A stretch of 35,514 nt of DNA from positions 1-35,514 of the forward strand of contig JBFWVT010000049.1 in assembly GCA_050246595.1 (NCBI GenBank). The letters run 5' to 3'. The position numbers and the translations under genes are program-made. Below, in pieces: positions 24,079 to 35,514 of the stretch (its first letter is position 1; every line of letters starts with the position of its first letter). Below the pieces are notes generated by a model that had not been told where the DNA came from, ran no database searches, and saw only the letters and a program-made list of their open reading frames with translations. The stretch is from DATARH01 sp050246595 (GTDB taxonomy: Bacteria > Pseudomonadota > Alphaproteobacteria > ATCC43930 > CGMCC-115725).

Positions 24079-24452
24079 TGGATGGTTCGCACCTTGCACT
24101 GGCCGGCGCCGCCGGCGCGCTTCCCGCAACCGTCGAGGGCGGCTTTTTCGGCCTCCTCGCGCTTCTCCCGTCTGGCGCCGCCCCAGATCTTCCCGTTCGC
24201 GGTCGCTGCGATCGCGCCGCACTGGCCGGCGCCGGTGCGGAAAACGATTTTGCATTTATCCGACGCGCAGCCCTTGAGTGCGGCCTCCTCGGCCTGCTTC
24301 TCGTTCGTCTGATCCCAGCTGGCGCCGTATTTCCCGGTGGCCTCGTCATAGGCGAAGGCGCCGACCGCGGCAGCGGCCGGCGCGGCGCCCGCGGTCAATA
24401 CCAGCGCGGCAAGGCTCGCCGCGAACGGCACGGCCATGATCCCGAAGCGCAT
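24066..24452 (-). CDS. Exported DUF4189 protein
   Basis: The 128-residue protein has a signal peptide (MAVPFAASLAALVLTAGAAPAAAA) and a single DUF4189 domain: AFAYDEATGKYGASWDQ, LKGCASDKCKIVF, GQCGAIAATANGKIWGGA, LDGCGKRAGGAGQCKV and RTIQCNK. Six or more cysteines are probably disulfide-bonded in the periplasm. It is clearly paralogous to the C-terminal domain of the downstream fusion protein, including identical QCGAIA and KxWGGA motifs and the closing xxVQCN/IQCN. GAGGAGACCCC precedes the ATG. DUF4189 proteins have no established biochemical activity. Confidence 0.8.
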   Translation of the reverse strand: MRFGIMAVPFAASLAALVLTAGAAPAAAAVGAFAYDEATGKYGASWDQTNEKQAEEAALKGCASDKCKIVFRTGAGQCGAIAATANGKIWGGARREKREEAEKAALDGCGKRAGGAGQCKVRTIQCNK

Positions 24453-24703
24453 GGGGTCTCCTCACGGATGGAACGATAAAGAAAGATAGAGCAGAGAGCC
24501 GGCTGTAGGTATGGCTCGCGAGGCCACGCCGCAACGGGCGGCAACCCGCCGGGGGATGGCGTCCCGGTCCGACAGTCACTGGCCGGATTGTGCAACATCC
24601 ATGTCTGCGACGTGTTCGCAAGCGCTTTTTCTTCAAATACTCAATCTCAGTCAGGGGCAGAGTAGGGGTGTGGCAGAGTCCTGTGGAAAAGCCGCCAAGG
24701 CAG

Positions 24704-24982
24704 CTAGAGCTTGATGAGGGCGGCCAGGATGCCGACGCCGACGGCGATCAGTGCCCCGAGCCGGACGGTCACGCGCAGACCCATCTCGGCCACTTCGCGC
24801 CGGACGATCTCGATCTCGTGGCGCACGTTCTCGATGTCGTGCTTGAGGCCGGTTATGTCGGCCTTAGTCGCGGCTTCAGTCGTTAGGATGTCGCGGGTCG
24901 CCTCGGCGACGGCCTCGGCCTGCGCGTCTGGCATCCCGGCCGCTTTCAGTTTTCGGGCGTAGGTGAGCGTGTCGAACGCCAT
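24704..24982 (-). CDS. CCDC90/DUF1640-like coiled-coil protein with C-terminal membrane anchor
   Basis: The 92-residue protein begins MAFDTLTYARKLKAAGMPDAQAEAVAEA, the typical opening of bacterial CCDC90/DUF1640-like proteins. A coiled coil follows (AATKADITGLKHDIENVRHEIEIVRREVAEM, about residues 38-68), then a membrane segment (LGALIAVGVGILAALIKL). In eukaryotes the related MCUR1/CCDC90 proteins are mitochondrial inner-membrane assembly factors; the bacterial role is unknown. GGAGG lies directly before the ATG. Similar small genes are often present in several copies per genome. Confidence 0.8.
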   Translation of the reverse strand: MAFDTLTYARKLKAAGMPDAQAEAVAEATRDILTTEAATKADITGLKHDIENVRHEIEIVRREVAEMGLRVTVRLGALIAVGVGILAALIKL

Positions 24983-25064
24983 GGCGCCTCCATATCTGGA
25001 AACAGTGGCGCTACTTTACCATTGAGAAGGCATTCCGATGACGGTGCGGTAGCCGCCGCCCCGA

Positions 25065-25116
25065 TATCGCAGCCCGGCGCAGGCCGGAACTGCGATAAAA
25101 CCCGGGCTCCAGCCCG
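25065..25116 (-). terminator. Stem-loops after the thiolase gene; candidate terminator
   Basis: Read on the minus strand after the thiolase stop, CGGGC-TGGA-GCCCG (25116-25103) is followed by GGTTTTA, resembling an intrinsic terminator. A second hairpin follows at once: TATCGCAG (25065-25072) pairs with CTGCGATA (25090-25097) around an inner CCGGC-GCAG-GCCGG stem. Both also look like dispersed palindromes. Confidence 0.45.
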
Positions 25117-25126
25117 CAGCCGCCCT

Positions 25127-26281
25127 TTACACCGTCGCTTCGGTCCCCAGAATGACCGTGCTCTGCGACGACAGCACGCCGCCATTGCCGTGCGCGATCG
25201 CGGTTTCGGCTCCCGCCACCTGACGCGCGCCGCATTCGCCGCGCAACTGGCGCACGGCCTCGATCAGCAGAAACAGCCCGTACATGCCGGGATGGCAGTA
25301 GGACAGCCCGCCGCCATTGGTGTTGACCGGCAGCGAGCCGCCCGGCGCTATCCTTCCGCCGGAGACAAACGGCCCGCCTTCCCCTTTTTTGCAGAAGCCG
25401 AGGTCTTCGAGGAACAGGATCGTGTTGAGCGTGAACGCGTCGTAGAGTTCGAGCACGTCGATATCGGCCGGTTTCATCCCGGCCATCGCATAGGCCTGCC
25501 TTCCGGATTCAAGCGCGCCGGTCACGGTCAGATCGGGCATGCCGGAGATGCTGGCGTGGGTGATCGCCGAGCCGACCCCGAGCACATGAACCGGTTTCTT
25601 CTTCAGCGAGCGGGCCCGGTCGGGGGCGGTCATCACGATCGCGCCGCCGCCATCGGTGACGAGACAGATATCGCGCACCGTGAACGGATAGCTGATCATC
25701 CGCGCGCCGAGCACGTCGGCGACGCTGAGCGGCTTTTTCTCCCAGGCGGCCGGGTTCAGCAGCGCCCATTGCCGCGCCGCCACCGCGACCTCGGCCAGCT
25801 GCTCGCGCGTCGTGCCGAATTGGTGCATGTGGCGCGAGGCGGCCAGCGCATAGGCGGTCGGCGGCAGAAACGGGCGGAACGGCGTTTCGTAGGGATTGAC
25901 CTCGCGCACCGAGGCCTGCCGCCGGCCGACGCTGCGCTGCGTGCTGCCATAGGCGATCACCGCGACTTGGCACAGCCCGAGCTGGATCGCCGCCAGCGCG
26001 TGCGCGACGTGAAACTCGAACGACGAGCCGCCGAGGATCGTCGTGTCGATATAGGCCGGAGAAATCCCGAGATATTCGGCGAGCGACAGCCCGGAGGTGC
26101 GGGCCTGCGTCGTGGCGCAGAACAGCCCGTCCACGTCGCGCAGATTGAGACCGCAATCGTCGAGCGCGCGGGCGATGCCCTGCGCCATCAGATCGATGAC
26201 GTTGAACCCTTCTCCCACCTGACCGAGGTCGCTTTCCGCCGCGCCGACGATCGCCGCGCCGCCGCGTGTCAGTCCGCTCAT
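25127..26281 (-). CDS. Thiolase-fold protein of the SCP2/lipid-transfer type
   Basis: The 384-residue protein has the thiolase-superfamily N half (GAAESDLGQ, DGLFCATTQAR, GLSLAEYLGI) and C half (DVLELYDAFTLNTILFLEDLGF, NTNGGGLSYCHPGMYGLFLLIEAVRQL, IAHGNGGVLSSQSTVIL). At the position where true thiolases have the nucleophilic Cys, it reads LGGSSFEFHVAHAL, with Ser instead of Cys, as in the SCP2-like subgroup. The second site has Cys in SYCHPG and His in CHPG/HGNGG. It is therefore probably a non-classical thiolase or acyl-binding partner rather than a degradative beta-ketothiolase. It overlaps the OB-fold gene by four bases (ATGA), the usual pairing with DUF35 proteins in steroid or acyl-CoA degradation. 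Confidence 0.82.
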   Translation of the reverse strand: MSGLTRGGAAIVGAAESDLGQVGEGFNVIDLMAQGIARALDDCGLNLRDVDGLFCATTQARTSGLSLAEYLGISPAYIDTTILGGSSFEFHVAHALAAIQLGLCQVAVIAYGSTQRSVGRRQASVREVNPYETPFRPFLPPTAYALAASRHMHQFGTTREQLAEVAVAARQWALLNPAAWEKKPLSVADVLGARMISYPFTVRDICLVTDGGGAIVMTAPDRARSLKKKPVHVLGVGSAITHASISGMPDLTVTGALESGRQAYAMAGMKPADIDVLELYDAFTLNTILFLEDLGFCKKGEGGPFVSGGRIAPGGSLPVNTNGGGLSYCHPGMYGLFLLIEAVRQLRGECGARQVAGAETAIAHGNGGVLSSQSTVILGTEATV

Positions 26282-26676
26282 TGCGCGCCCTCCGCCGGAG
26301 TGAAGACCGGGATTGCCGGCTCGTCGCCGCCCTTATCGCCACTGGGCCGGTGGACCCGGAAGCGCACCCGCATGCCGATCCTGACCTGCATCGGGTCGAT
26401 CTCCTCGACCCGGCTCATCAGGCGAAACCCTTCGTCGCAATCGATCAGCGCGACATTGTACGGCTCGCCCTGCGCCGGGTGGGTCACGGTCGTCGCGTAG
26501 ACCGTGCCGAGACCGGAGGCGATCCGCCATTCGAGCGCGGTGCTGCCGGTGAACGGGCAGATCACGCGCGGATAGAACACGGCGCGCCCGGCCGCCGGAC
26601 TCCATTGATAGGCCAGTTCTCCCCGATCGAGATGGGTCTGATAGACCGCGAGCGGCGATTGCGATTGCGACGGCAT
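26278..26676 (-). CDS. OB-fold (DUF35) acyl-CoA-associated protein
   Basis: The 132-residue protein has the DUF35 OB-fold: ALEWRIASGLGTVYATTVTHPAQGEPYNVALIDCDEGFRLMSRV, ending in the RIGMRVRFRVHR strand. In most members an N-terminal zinc ribbon with four cysteines precedes the OB fold; here only one cysteine (RVICPFTG) remains, so zinc binding is probably lost. It is the first gene of the pair with the thiolase-fold protein and is translationally coupled to it. In known cases such pairs form a complex that carries acyl-CoA intermediates, e.g. in steroid side-chain degradation. Confidence 0.8.
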   Translation of the reverse strand: MPSQSQSPLAVYQTHLDRGELAYQWSPAAGRAVFYPRVICPFTGSTALEWRIASGLGTVYATTVTHPAQGEPYNVALIDCDEGFRLMSRVEEIDPMQVRIGMRVRFRVHRPSGDKGGDEPAIPVFTPAEGAQ

Positions 26677-26778
26677 GAGGCTCTCCGTTGTCCGGCCGCT
26701 CTCATATCAGTTCGCGTATCGCGGCGCACGCCGATGATGATCGTGCCCGATGGCGGTCTCGGTTCGACCGGTTCAGGG

Positions 26779-27042
26779 CTACCGGCCGACCCGGCGCGCC
26801 AGGTTTTTCTGGGCGATCGCGATCACGATCAAGGCAAAGGCGGCCAGCCGCAACAGATAAACCCAACCCTGTTCCTCGCGCGGCAGGTCCAGGATCACCA
26901 GCAGTACCTGGTTTGCCGCAAACAGCCAGAAAGCCACCGCAAAAATAAAGAAAAGAACATCTCGGCTGCGAAACCAGAACTTGAGAAAAAACAGACCGGC
27001 GACAAGAAATCCTGTAGTGATCATACCGGATATAAAGTTCAT
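26779..27042 (-). CDS. DUF5985-like small membrane protein (second copy)
   Basis: The 87-residue protein has three hydrophobic segments (SGMITTGFLVAGLFFLKFW, VLFFIFAVAFWLFAANQVLL, VYLLRLAAFALIVIAIA) and a DLPREE loop. The pattern matches DUF5985. Its neighbour upstream (27057-27323) has the same layout and is its paralogue. ATG 27042 is the only start that avoids a long arginine-rich lead. It is the last gene of a three-gene operon. Function unknown. Confidence 0.7.
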   Translation of the reverse strand: MNFISGMITTGFLVAGLFFLKFWFRSRDVLFFIFAVAFWLFAANQVLLVILDLPREEQGWVYLLRLAAFALIVIAIAQKNLARRVGR

Positions 27043-27056
27043 CGGGTCGGTCTTTC

Positions 27057-27323
27057 TTATTCGATTTCCCAGATAAATCCATAGAGAAGAAGCGCAACAG
27101 CCCCGAGCGCGGTAAGCGATCGCAGGGGCACGAGATTGAAATCGGGCAATACGATTATATCGAGAAATACCAGCAGATTGTTCAGCGCCAGCAGACCGAA
27201 GCACAGACTGCTCCACAGCAGCAGCCGCTCCCGCTGCCTTCTGTACCCGCTCAGCAGCAGATAAAAGCAAAGCGTGCTGCTGAGAAAGCAGAGCAAGTAT
27301 ACGATGGCTTGGAAGCCGATCAT
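27057..27323 (-). CDS. DUF5985-like small membrane protein (first copy)
   Basis: The 88-residue protein has three membrane segments (FQAIVYLLCFLSSTLCFYLLL, LLWSSLCFGLLALNNLLVFLDII, SLTALGAVALLLYGFIW) separated by a basic loop GYRRQRER. The central WSSLCFGLLALNNxxxFxD motif fits DUF5985. The ATG overlaps the stop of the winged-helix gene by four bases, showing coupling. The base composition of this operon looks less GC-rich than its surroundings. Function is unknown; a sensor or membrane partner of the winged-helix protein is possible. Confidence 0.72.
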   Translation of the reverse strand: MIGFQAIVYLLCFLSSTLCFYLLLSGYRRQRERLLLWSSLCFGLLALNNLLVFLDIIVLPDFNLVPLRSLTALGAVALLLYGFIWEIE

Positions 27324-27703
27324 TTCTTGTCGTCCCTGCCGATCAAGAAGGCATCCGAGAAGGACTGGATTTTATCGCTGGGTGATGTGAAGATCGTTTT
27401 CAGAACCGTCGTCGGTTTTTGCCTGTAAAGTTCGACAAGCGCGGCGGCCAGGTCGTTGAGTTCCGGTGTTTCGGGTCTGTAAAAATAGGCTTCGGCATCG
27501 GTCAGCGCGACCAGCCCGATCTCCCTCAGCGTCTTCAGGCTTTCGGTAACCAGCGCGATGCTGCCGCGTACTTCGTCCACCAGAGCGTCGGTCGTCCATT
27601 GCCGCTGCGGGTCGCGGCGCAACAGCAGCAGAAGCTCCAGCATCCAGGCCGATCTGATCGAACTCCGTACAAAGGAAAGGACGGTTTCCTCGACTATGGG
27701 CAT
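27320..27703 (-). CDS. Winged-helix-like regulatory protein
   Basis: The 127-residue protein looks like a small winged-helix domain: SAWMLELLLLLRRDPQRQWTT, DALVDEVRGSIALVTESLKTLREIGLVAL (recognition-helix region) and a beta-wing TDAEAYFYRPETPEL, then a C-terminal helix. No ligand domain is visible. It starts a three-gene operon with two DUF5985 membrane proteins, so it may be a membrane-tethered or membrane-signalled regulator. The DNA target is unknown. Confidence 0.62.
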   Translation of the reverse strand: MPIVEETVLSFVRSSIRSAWMLELLLLLRRDPQRQWTTDALVDEVRGSIALVTESLKTLREIGLVALTDAEAYFYRPETPELNDLAAALVELYRQKPTTVLKTIFTSPSDKIQSFSDAFLIGRDDKK

Positions 27704-28184
27704 TATCTGTTCAGTCGGCGCTCATCGTAATTACTGCTCGCTTATATCGCGCGGGTCCGCGACTTGCGGCGGTCCGCGGTCGCGCGGCATGGATTTCCCG
27801 GTGTTGCCTGTGCCTGTGGCACTGGCGCCACGCGCGCCGGGACTGTCGCCGCGATCCGGATTGCCTGTCAAGCGGTCAAGACCCTGGCGCGGTCGAGCAT
27901 CGGCCGGGCGCCATCTGCCGATCGGGTCGAGGGCGCTTCAGGATTGCCGGCGGTCCCGAAGGGTTGCTCCGGGGCGACGCGGCGGGCCAATTTCAAACTG
28001 AGACAGCGCCGCCGATTGACCCGTGCTAAGATTTATCTCCTACTGCGGCATCGGCCAGGGCTGTCGATCAGCGGGCGGGGTCACGAGCCGATTTGGGTCC
28101 AAGCACTTTCAGTAACCGCGAAGCATCGTCGCGGACAGCGACGGCGGATGCAGGTTGTTTGTCTCGCGGGTCGCAGGAGAGAGC
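27704..28184. other. Intergenic region with IS remnant, divergent promoters expected
   Basis: The 481 bp separate the winged-helix operon (minus) from the poly-HAMP kinase (plus), so promoters for both must lie here, but none is obvious. Apart from the IS-end remnant at 27963-28004 no feature was recognised. CAGGAGAGAG at 28174-28183 is the ribosome site of the kinase. Confidence 0.4.
27963..28004 (+). repeat. Insertion-element terminus, copy B
   Basis: This 42-base segment is nearly identical to bases 1-43 of the window and ends in TTCAAACTGAGACA. The following bases (GCGCC) differ from the CTACC end of the other copies, so the terminus is truncated or altered. No transposase gene adjoins it. 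It lies in the promoter region of the poly-HAMP kinase and may influence its expression. Confidence 0.55.
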
Positions 28185-33692
<5,508 letters not shown>

Positions 33693-33714
33693 GGGACTTG
33701 GGAGAGGCTGGCCC

Positions 33715-35394
33715 GTGGGTGAGGAGGAAAAGGTCAATATCCTGCTGGTTGATGACCAGCCGGGCAAACTGCTGTCATATGAGGTGATCCTCAGCGAGCT
33801 AGGCGAGAACCTGATCAAGGCCGGATCGGCCAATGCGGCGCTCGAACAGCTCCTCAAAAACGATGTCGCCGTTGTGCTGATCGATGTTTGCATGCCCGAT
33901 CTCGACGGTTTCGAGCTGGCGGGGATGATCCGCGAGCATCCCCGCTTTCAGAAAACCGCGATCATCTTTGTGTCGGCCATTCAGGTCACCGATCTCGATC
34001 TGTTGCGCGGTTATGCGGTGGGCGCGGTCGATTACGTCCCGGTGCCGGTGATCCCCGATCTGCTGCGCGCCAAGGTCCGGGTGTTCGCCGAGCTTTACCG
34101 CAAGACCCGGCAGCTCGAAACGCTCAATGCCGAGCTTGAACGGCGGGTCGAGGAGCGCACCGCCGAGCTGGCGCAGACCAATGCCGAGCTTGAACACCGG
34201 GTCGAGGAACGCACGCGCGAACGCGAAGCCGCTCTCGCGCAAGTCCACGAAATGCAGAAGATCGAGAGCCTGGGGCAGCTGACCGGCGGGGTTGCGCATG
34301 ATTTCAACAATCTGCTGATGGCGGTGCTCGGCAATCTCGAATTGCTGCACAAGATCGTTTCGGACAACCCCAAGGCGCGGCGTCTGGTCGATGGCGCGAT
34401 CCAGGGCGCCGAGCGCGGCGCGACGCTGACCAAACGCATGCTCGCTTTCGCCCGGCGACAGGAGCTGAAACCCGAAACCGTCGAGATTCCGGCGCTGGTC
34501 GAGGGCATGCTGGACATGTTGCAGCGTTCGCTCGGTCCCGCCATCCAGATCGCCACCGAATTCGAGACCGATCTGCCGCCGACCCGGGTCGATCGCAATC
34601 AGCTCGAACTGGCTCTGTTGAACCTGGCGCTGAATGCGCGCGATGCGATGCCGCTCGGCGGCAGGCTGACGATTTCGGCCTATCGCGAGCGGGTGGCGGC
34701 GGGCGAGGTCCCCGGTCTGGCGCCGGGCGATTATGTCTGCATCGCCGAGCGGGATACCGGGCACGGTATGGACGAGGCGACGCTGAAGCGCGCCGCCGAG
34801 CCGTTTTTCACGACAAAGGGCGCCGGCCGCGGCACGGGTCTCGGTCTCTCGATGGTCGATGGTCTGGTCGCCCAATCGGGCGGCGCGATGCGCATCACCA
34901 GCCAGGACGGCGCCGGCACGCAGGTCGAACTCTGGCTGCCGGTCTCCGAAGGCAGGAGGATCGAGCCGGCGCGGCCGAAAAACCCGCCCCGGATCGCGGA
35001 GATCGGCTGCTGCCGCGTGCTCGTTGTCGAGGACGACCCGATCGTGGCGGCCGGGACCGTCGCGATGCTCGAAGATCTCGGCCATATCGCGATCGAGGTC
35101 GGCTCCGGCGAAGCGGCGCTGGAGCTGCTGCGCTCGGACGAGGATGTCGATCTCGTCGTCACCGATCATGCCATGCCCGGCATGTCCGGCACCGAGCTTG
35201 CCTTTTATCTCCGGCGCAACCGCCCGGAACTGCCGATCATCCTGGTGACCGGATATGCCGAACTGCCGGCCGATCGCGATCTGGAGTTGCCGCGGCTGCT
35301 GAAACCTTACAGTCAGCAGGATCTGGCGTTGCTGCTCGCCGGGCTGATCGCACGGTGCCCGGCGCGCCGCCGTAGCCGGGCCGCTGCTCCCTAG
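33715..35394 (+). CDS. Receiver-histidine kinase-receiver hybrid protein
   Basis: The 559-residue protein has an N-terminal receiver (LLVDDQPGKLLSYE, phospho-Asp57 in VLIDVCMPDLDGFE), a coiled coil with two near-identical RVEERTAELAQTNAELE repeats (about 140-170), a kinase core of the GGVAHDFNNLL type with His195, an ATPase part with GTGLGLSMVDGL, and a C-terminal receiver with Asp484 in VVTDHAMPGMSG. It lacks membrane spans. The start is GTG 33715 with TTGGGAGAGG upstream; it begins 22 bases after the poly-HAMP kinase and is surely its operon partner. Signals may pass from the large kinase's receivers to Asp57. The stop TAG is completed by the adjoining IS630 end, so the original C terminus may have been a little longer. 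Confidence 0.87.
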   Translation: MGEEEKVNILLVDDQPGKLLSYEVILSELGENLIKAGSANAALEQLLKNDVAVVLIDVCMPDLDGFELAGMIREHPRFQKTAIIFVSAIQVTDLDLLRGYAVGAVDYVPVPVIPDLLRAKVRVFAELYRKTRQLETLNAELERRVEERTAELAQTNAELEHRVEERTREREAALAQVHEMQKIESLGQLTGGVAHDFNNLLMAVLGNLELLHKIVSDNPKARRLVDGAIQGAERGATLTKRMLAFARRQELKPETVEIPALVEGMLDMLQRSLGPAIQIATEFETDLPPTRVDRNQLELALLNLALNARDAMPLGGRLTISAYRERVAAGEVPGLAPGDYVCIAERDTGHGMDEATLKRAAEPFFTTKGAGRGTGLGLSMVDGLVAQSGGAMRITSQDGAGTQVELWLPVSEGRRIEPARPKNPPRIAEIGCCRVLVVEDDPIVAAGTVAMLEDLGHIAIEVGSGEAALELLRSDEDVDLVVTDHAMPGMSGTELAFYLRRNRPELPIILVTGYAELPADRDLELPRLLKPYSQQDLALLLAGLIARCPARRRSRAAAP

Positions 35395-35514
35395 AGTGTG
35401 ATCGGGTCTGGTTGAAACGGGATAGGGGTTCCCCGGCGCGGGGATCTCTGCGCAAGATGCTGGCTGGGGGGCGGAGGCCAGCACGCATGCCCAGACCCTA
35501 TTCACAGGATTTGC
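35392..35514 (+). mobile_element. Left end of an IS630-type insertion sequence
   Basis: TA at 35392-35393 fits the TA target that IS630-family elements duplicate. The following AGTGTGATCGGGTCTGG segment (35397 on) would be the terminal inverted repeat. A transposase start appears 94 bases inside. The element continues past the window, so its right end and the second TA cannot be checked. Confidence 0.55.
35487..35514 (+). CDS. IS630-type transposase, N-terminal fragment (cut by window end)
   Basis: Only nine codons are visible: ATG then PRPYSQDL. This is the usual opening of IS630-family transposases, which begin with a similar (M)xRPxSxDLRxRV helix-turn-helix. GGGGGGCGGAGG lies upstream as a ribosome site. 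The rest lies outside the window, so the call depends on the short N terminus and on the TA/IR context. Confidence 0.55.

Noticed and set aside
33799..35505. 568-codon minus-strand open frame across the second hybrid kinase
   Set aside because: Antisense shadow; it also crosses the IS630 end.

Overview
The window reads as the chromosome of a GC-rich (roughly two-thirds G+C) alphaproteobacterium. This rests on the GC-saturated third codon positions with long antisense open frames, the adjacent purK/purE pair, an NadX-type aspartate dehydrogenase, Tat-type substrate-binding proteins and dispersed palindromic repeats of a kind common in Rhodospirillales/Rhizobiales-like genomes. I would not name a genus. 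No rRNA, tRNA, CRISPR array, phage module or replication origin was seen. Most of the window looks like metabolic and accessory chromosome, with insertion-element traces at both ends.

Layout. 1-234: two copies of an insertion-element terminus around a palindromic repeat. 235-2013 (-): a secreted RTX-like tandem-repeat protein. 2166-2999 (-): an acyl-CoA dehydrogenase tail (pseudogene) and a DUF2721 membrane protein. 3080-4224 (+): a two-subunit thiamine-diphosphate decarboxylase. 4240-5928 (-): a glutathione S-transferase and a lactonase-type beta-propeller. 6000-6185: a MITE-like element with terminal inverted repeats and a target duplication. 6249-8867 (-): cupin, an internally deleted flavoprotein, an M81 (MlrC-like) metallopeptidase and a 66-residue protein, apparently one operon. 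8997-11230 (+): DUF455 ferritin-like protein, a TAXI/NMT1-like periplasmic binding protein and a small membrane protein. 11163-12826 (-): purE-purK. 13046-14361: a small membrane protein and an LhgO-like FAD oxidoreductase. 14510-17779: a patatin phospholipase convergent with a TPR protein. 18028-22879 (+): acetolactate-synthase-like enzyme, exported metallo-beta-lactamase-fold protein, aspartate dehydrogenase (nadX) and an orphan family-1 solute-binding protein. 23224-24982 (-): a retropepsin-DUF4189 fusion, a stand-alone DUF4189 protein and a CCDC90/DUF1640-like coiled-coil protein. 25127-26676 (-): a thiolase-like/OB-fold pair. 26779-27703 (-): a winged-helix protein with two DUF5985 membrane proteins. 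28185-35394 (+): a 1835-residue poly-HAMP hybrid histidine kinase and a REC-kinase-REC partner. 35392-35514: the left end of an IS630-type element.

How the genes work together. The clearest systems are the soluble poly-HAMP kinase with its partner (five receiver domains and two transmitter cores in one operon), purine biosynthesis step purE/purK, and several small catabolic modules (TPP decarboxylase pair, M81/cupin operon, thiolase/OB-fold pair). The points most worth a second look are the indel-free 276-bp tandem HAMP array, the retropepsin fused to a domain that also stands alone next door, the flavoprotein with its catalytic middle removed in frame, a signal peptide whose start codon and n-region lie in a palindromic repeat, the MITE with target duplication, and the IS630 end that supplies the last base of the stop codon of the second kinase.
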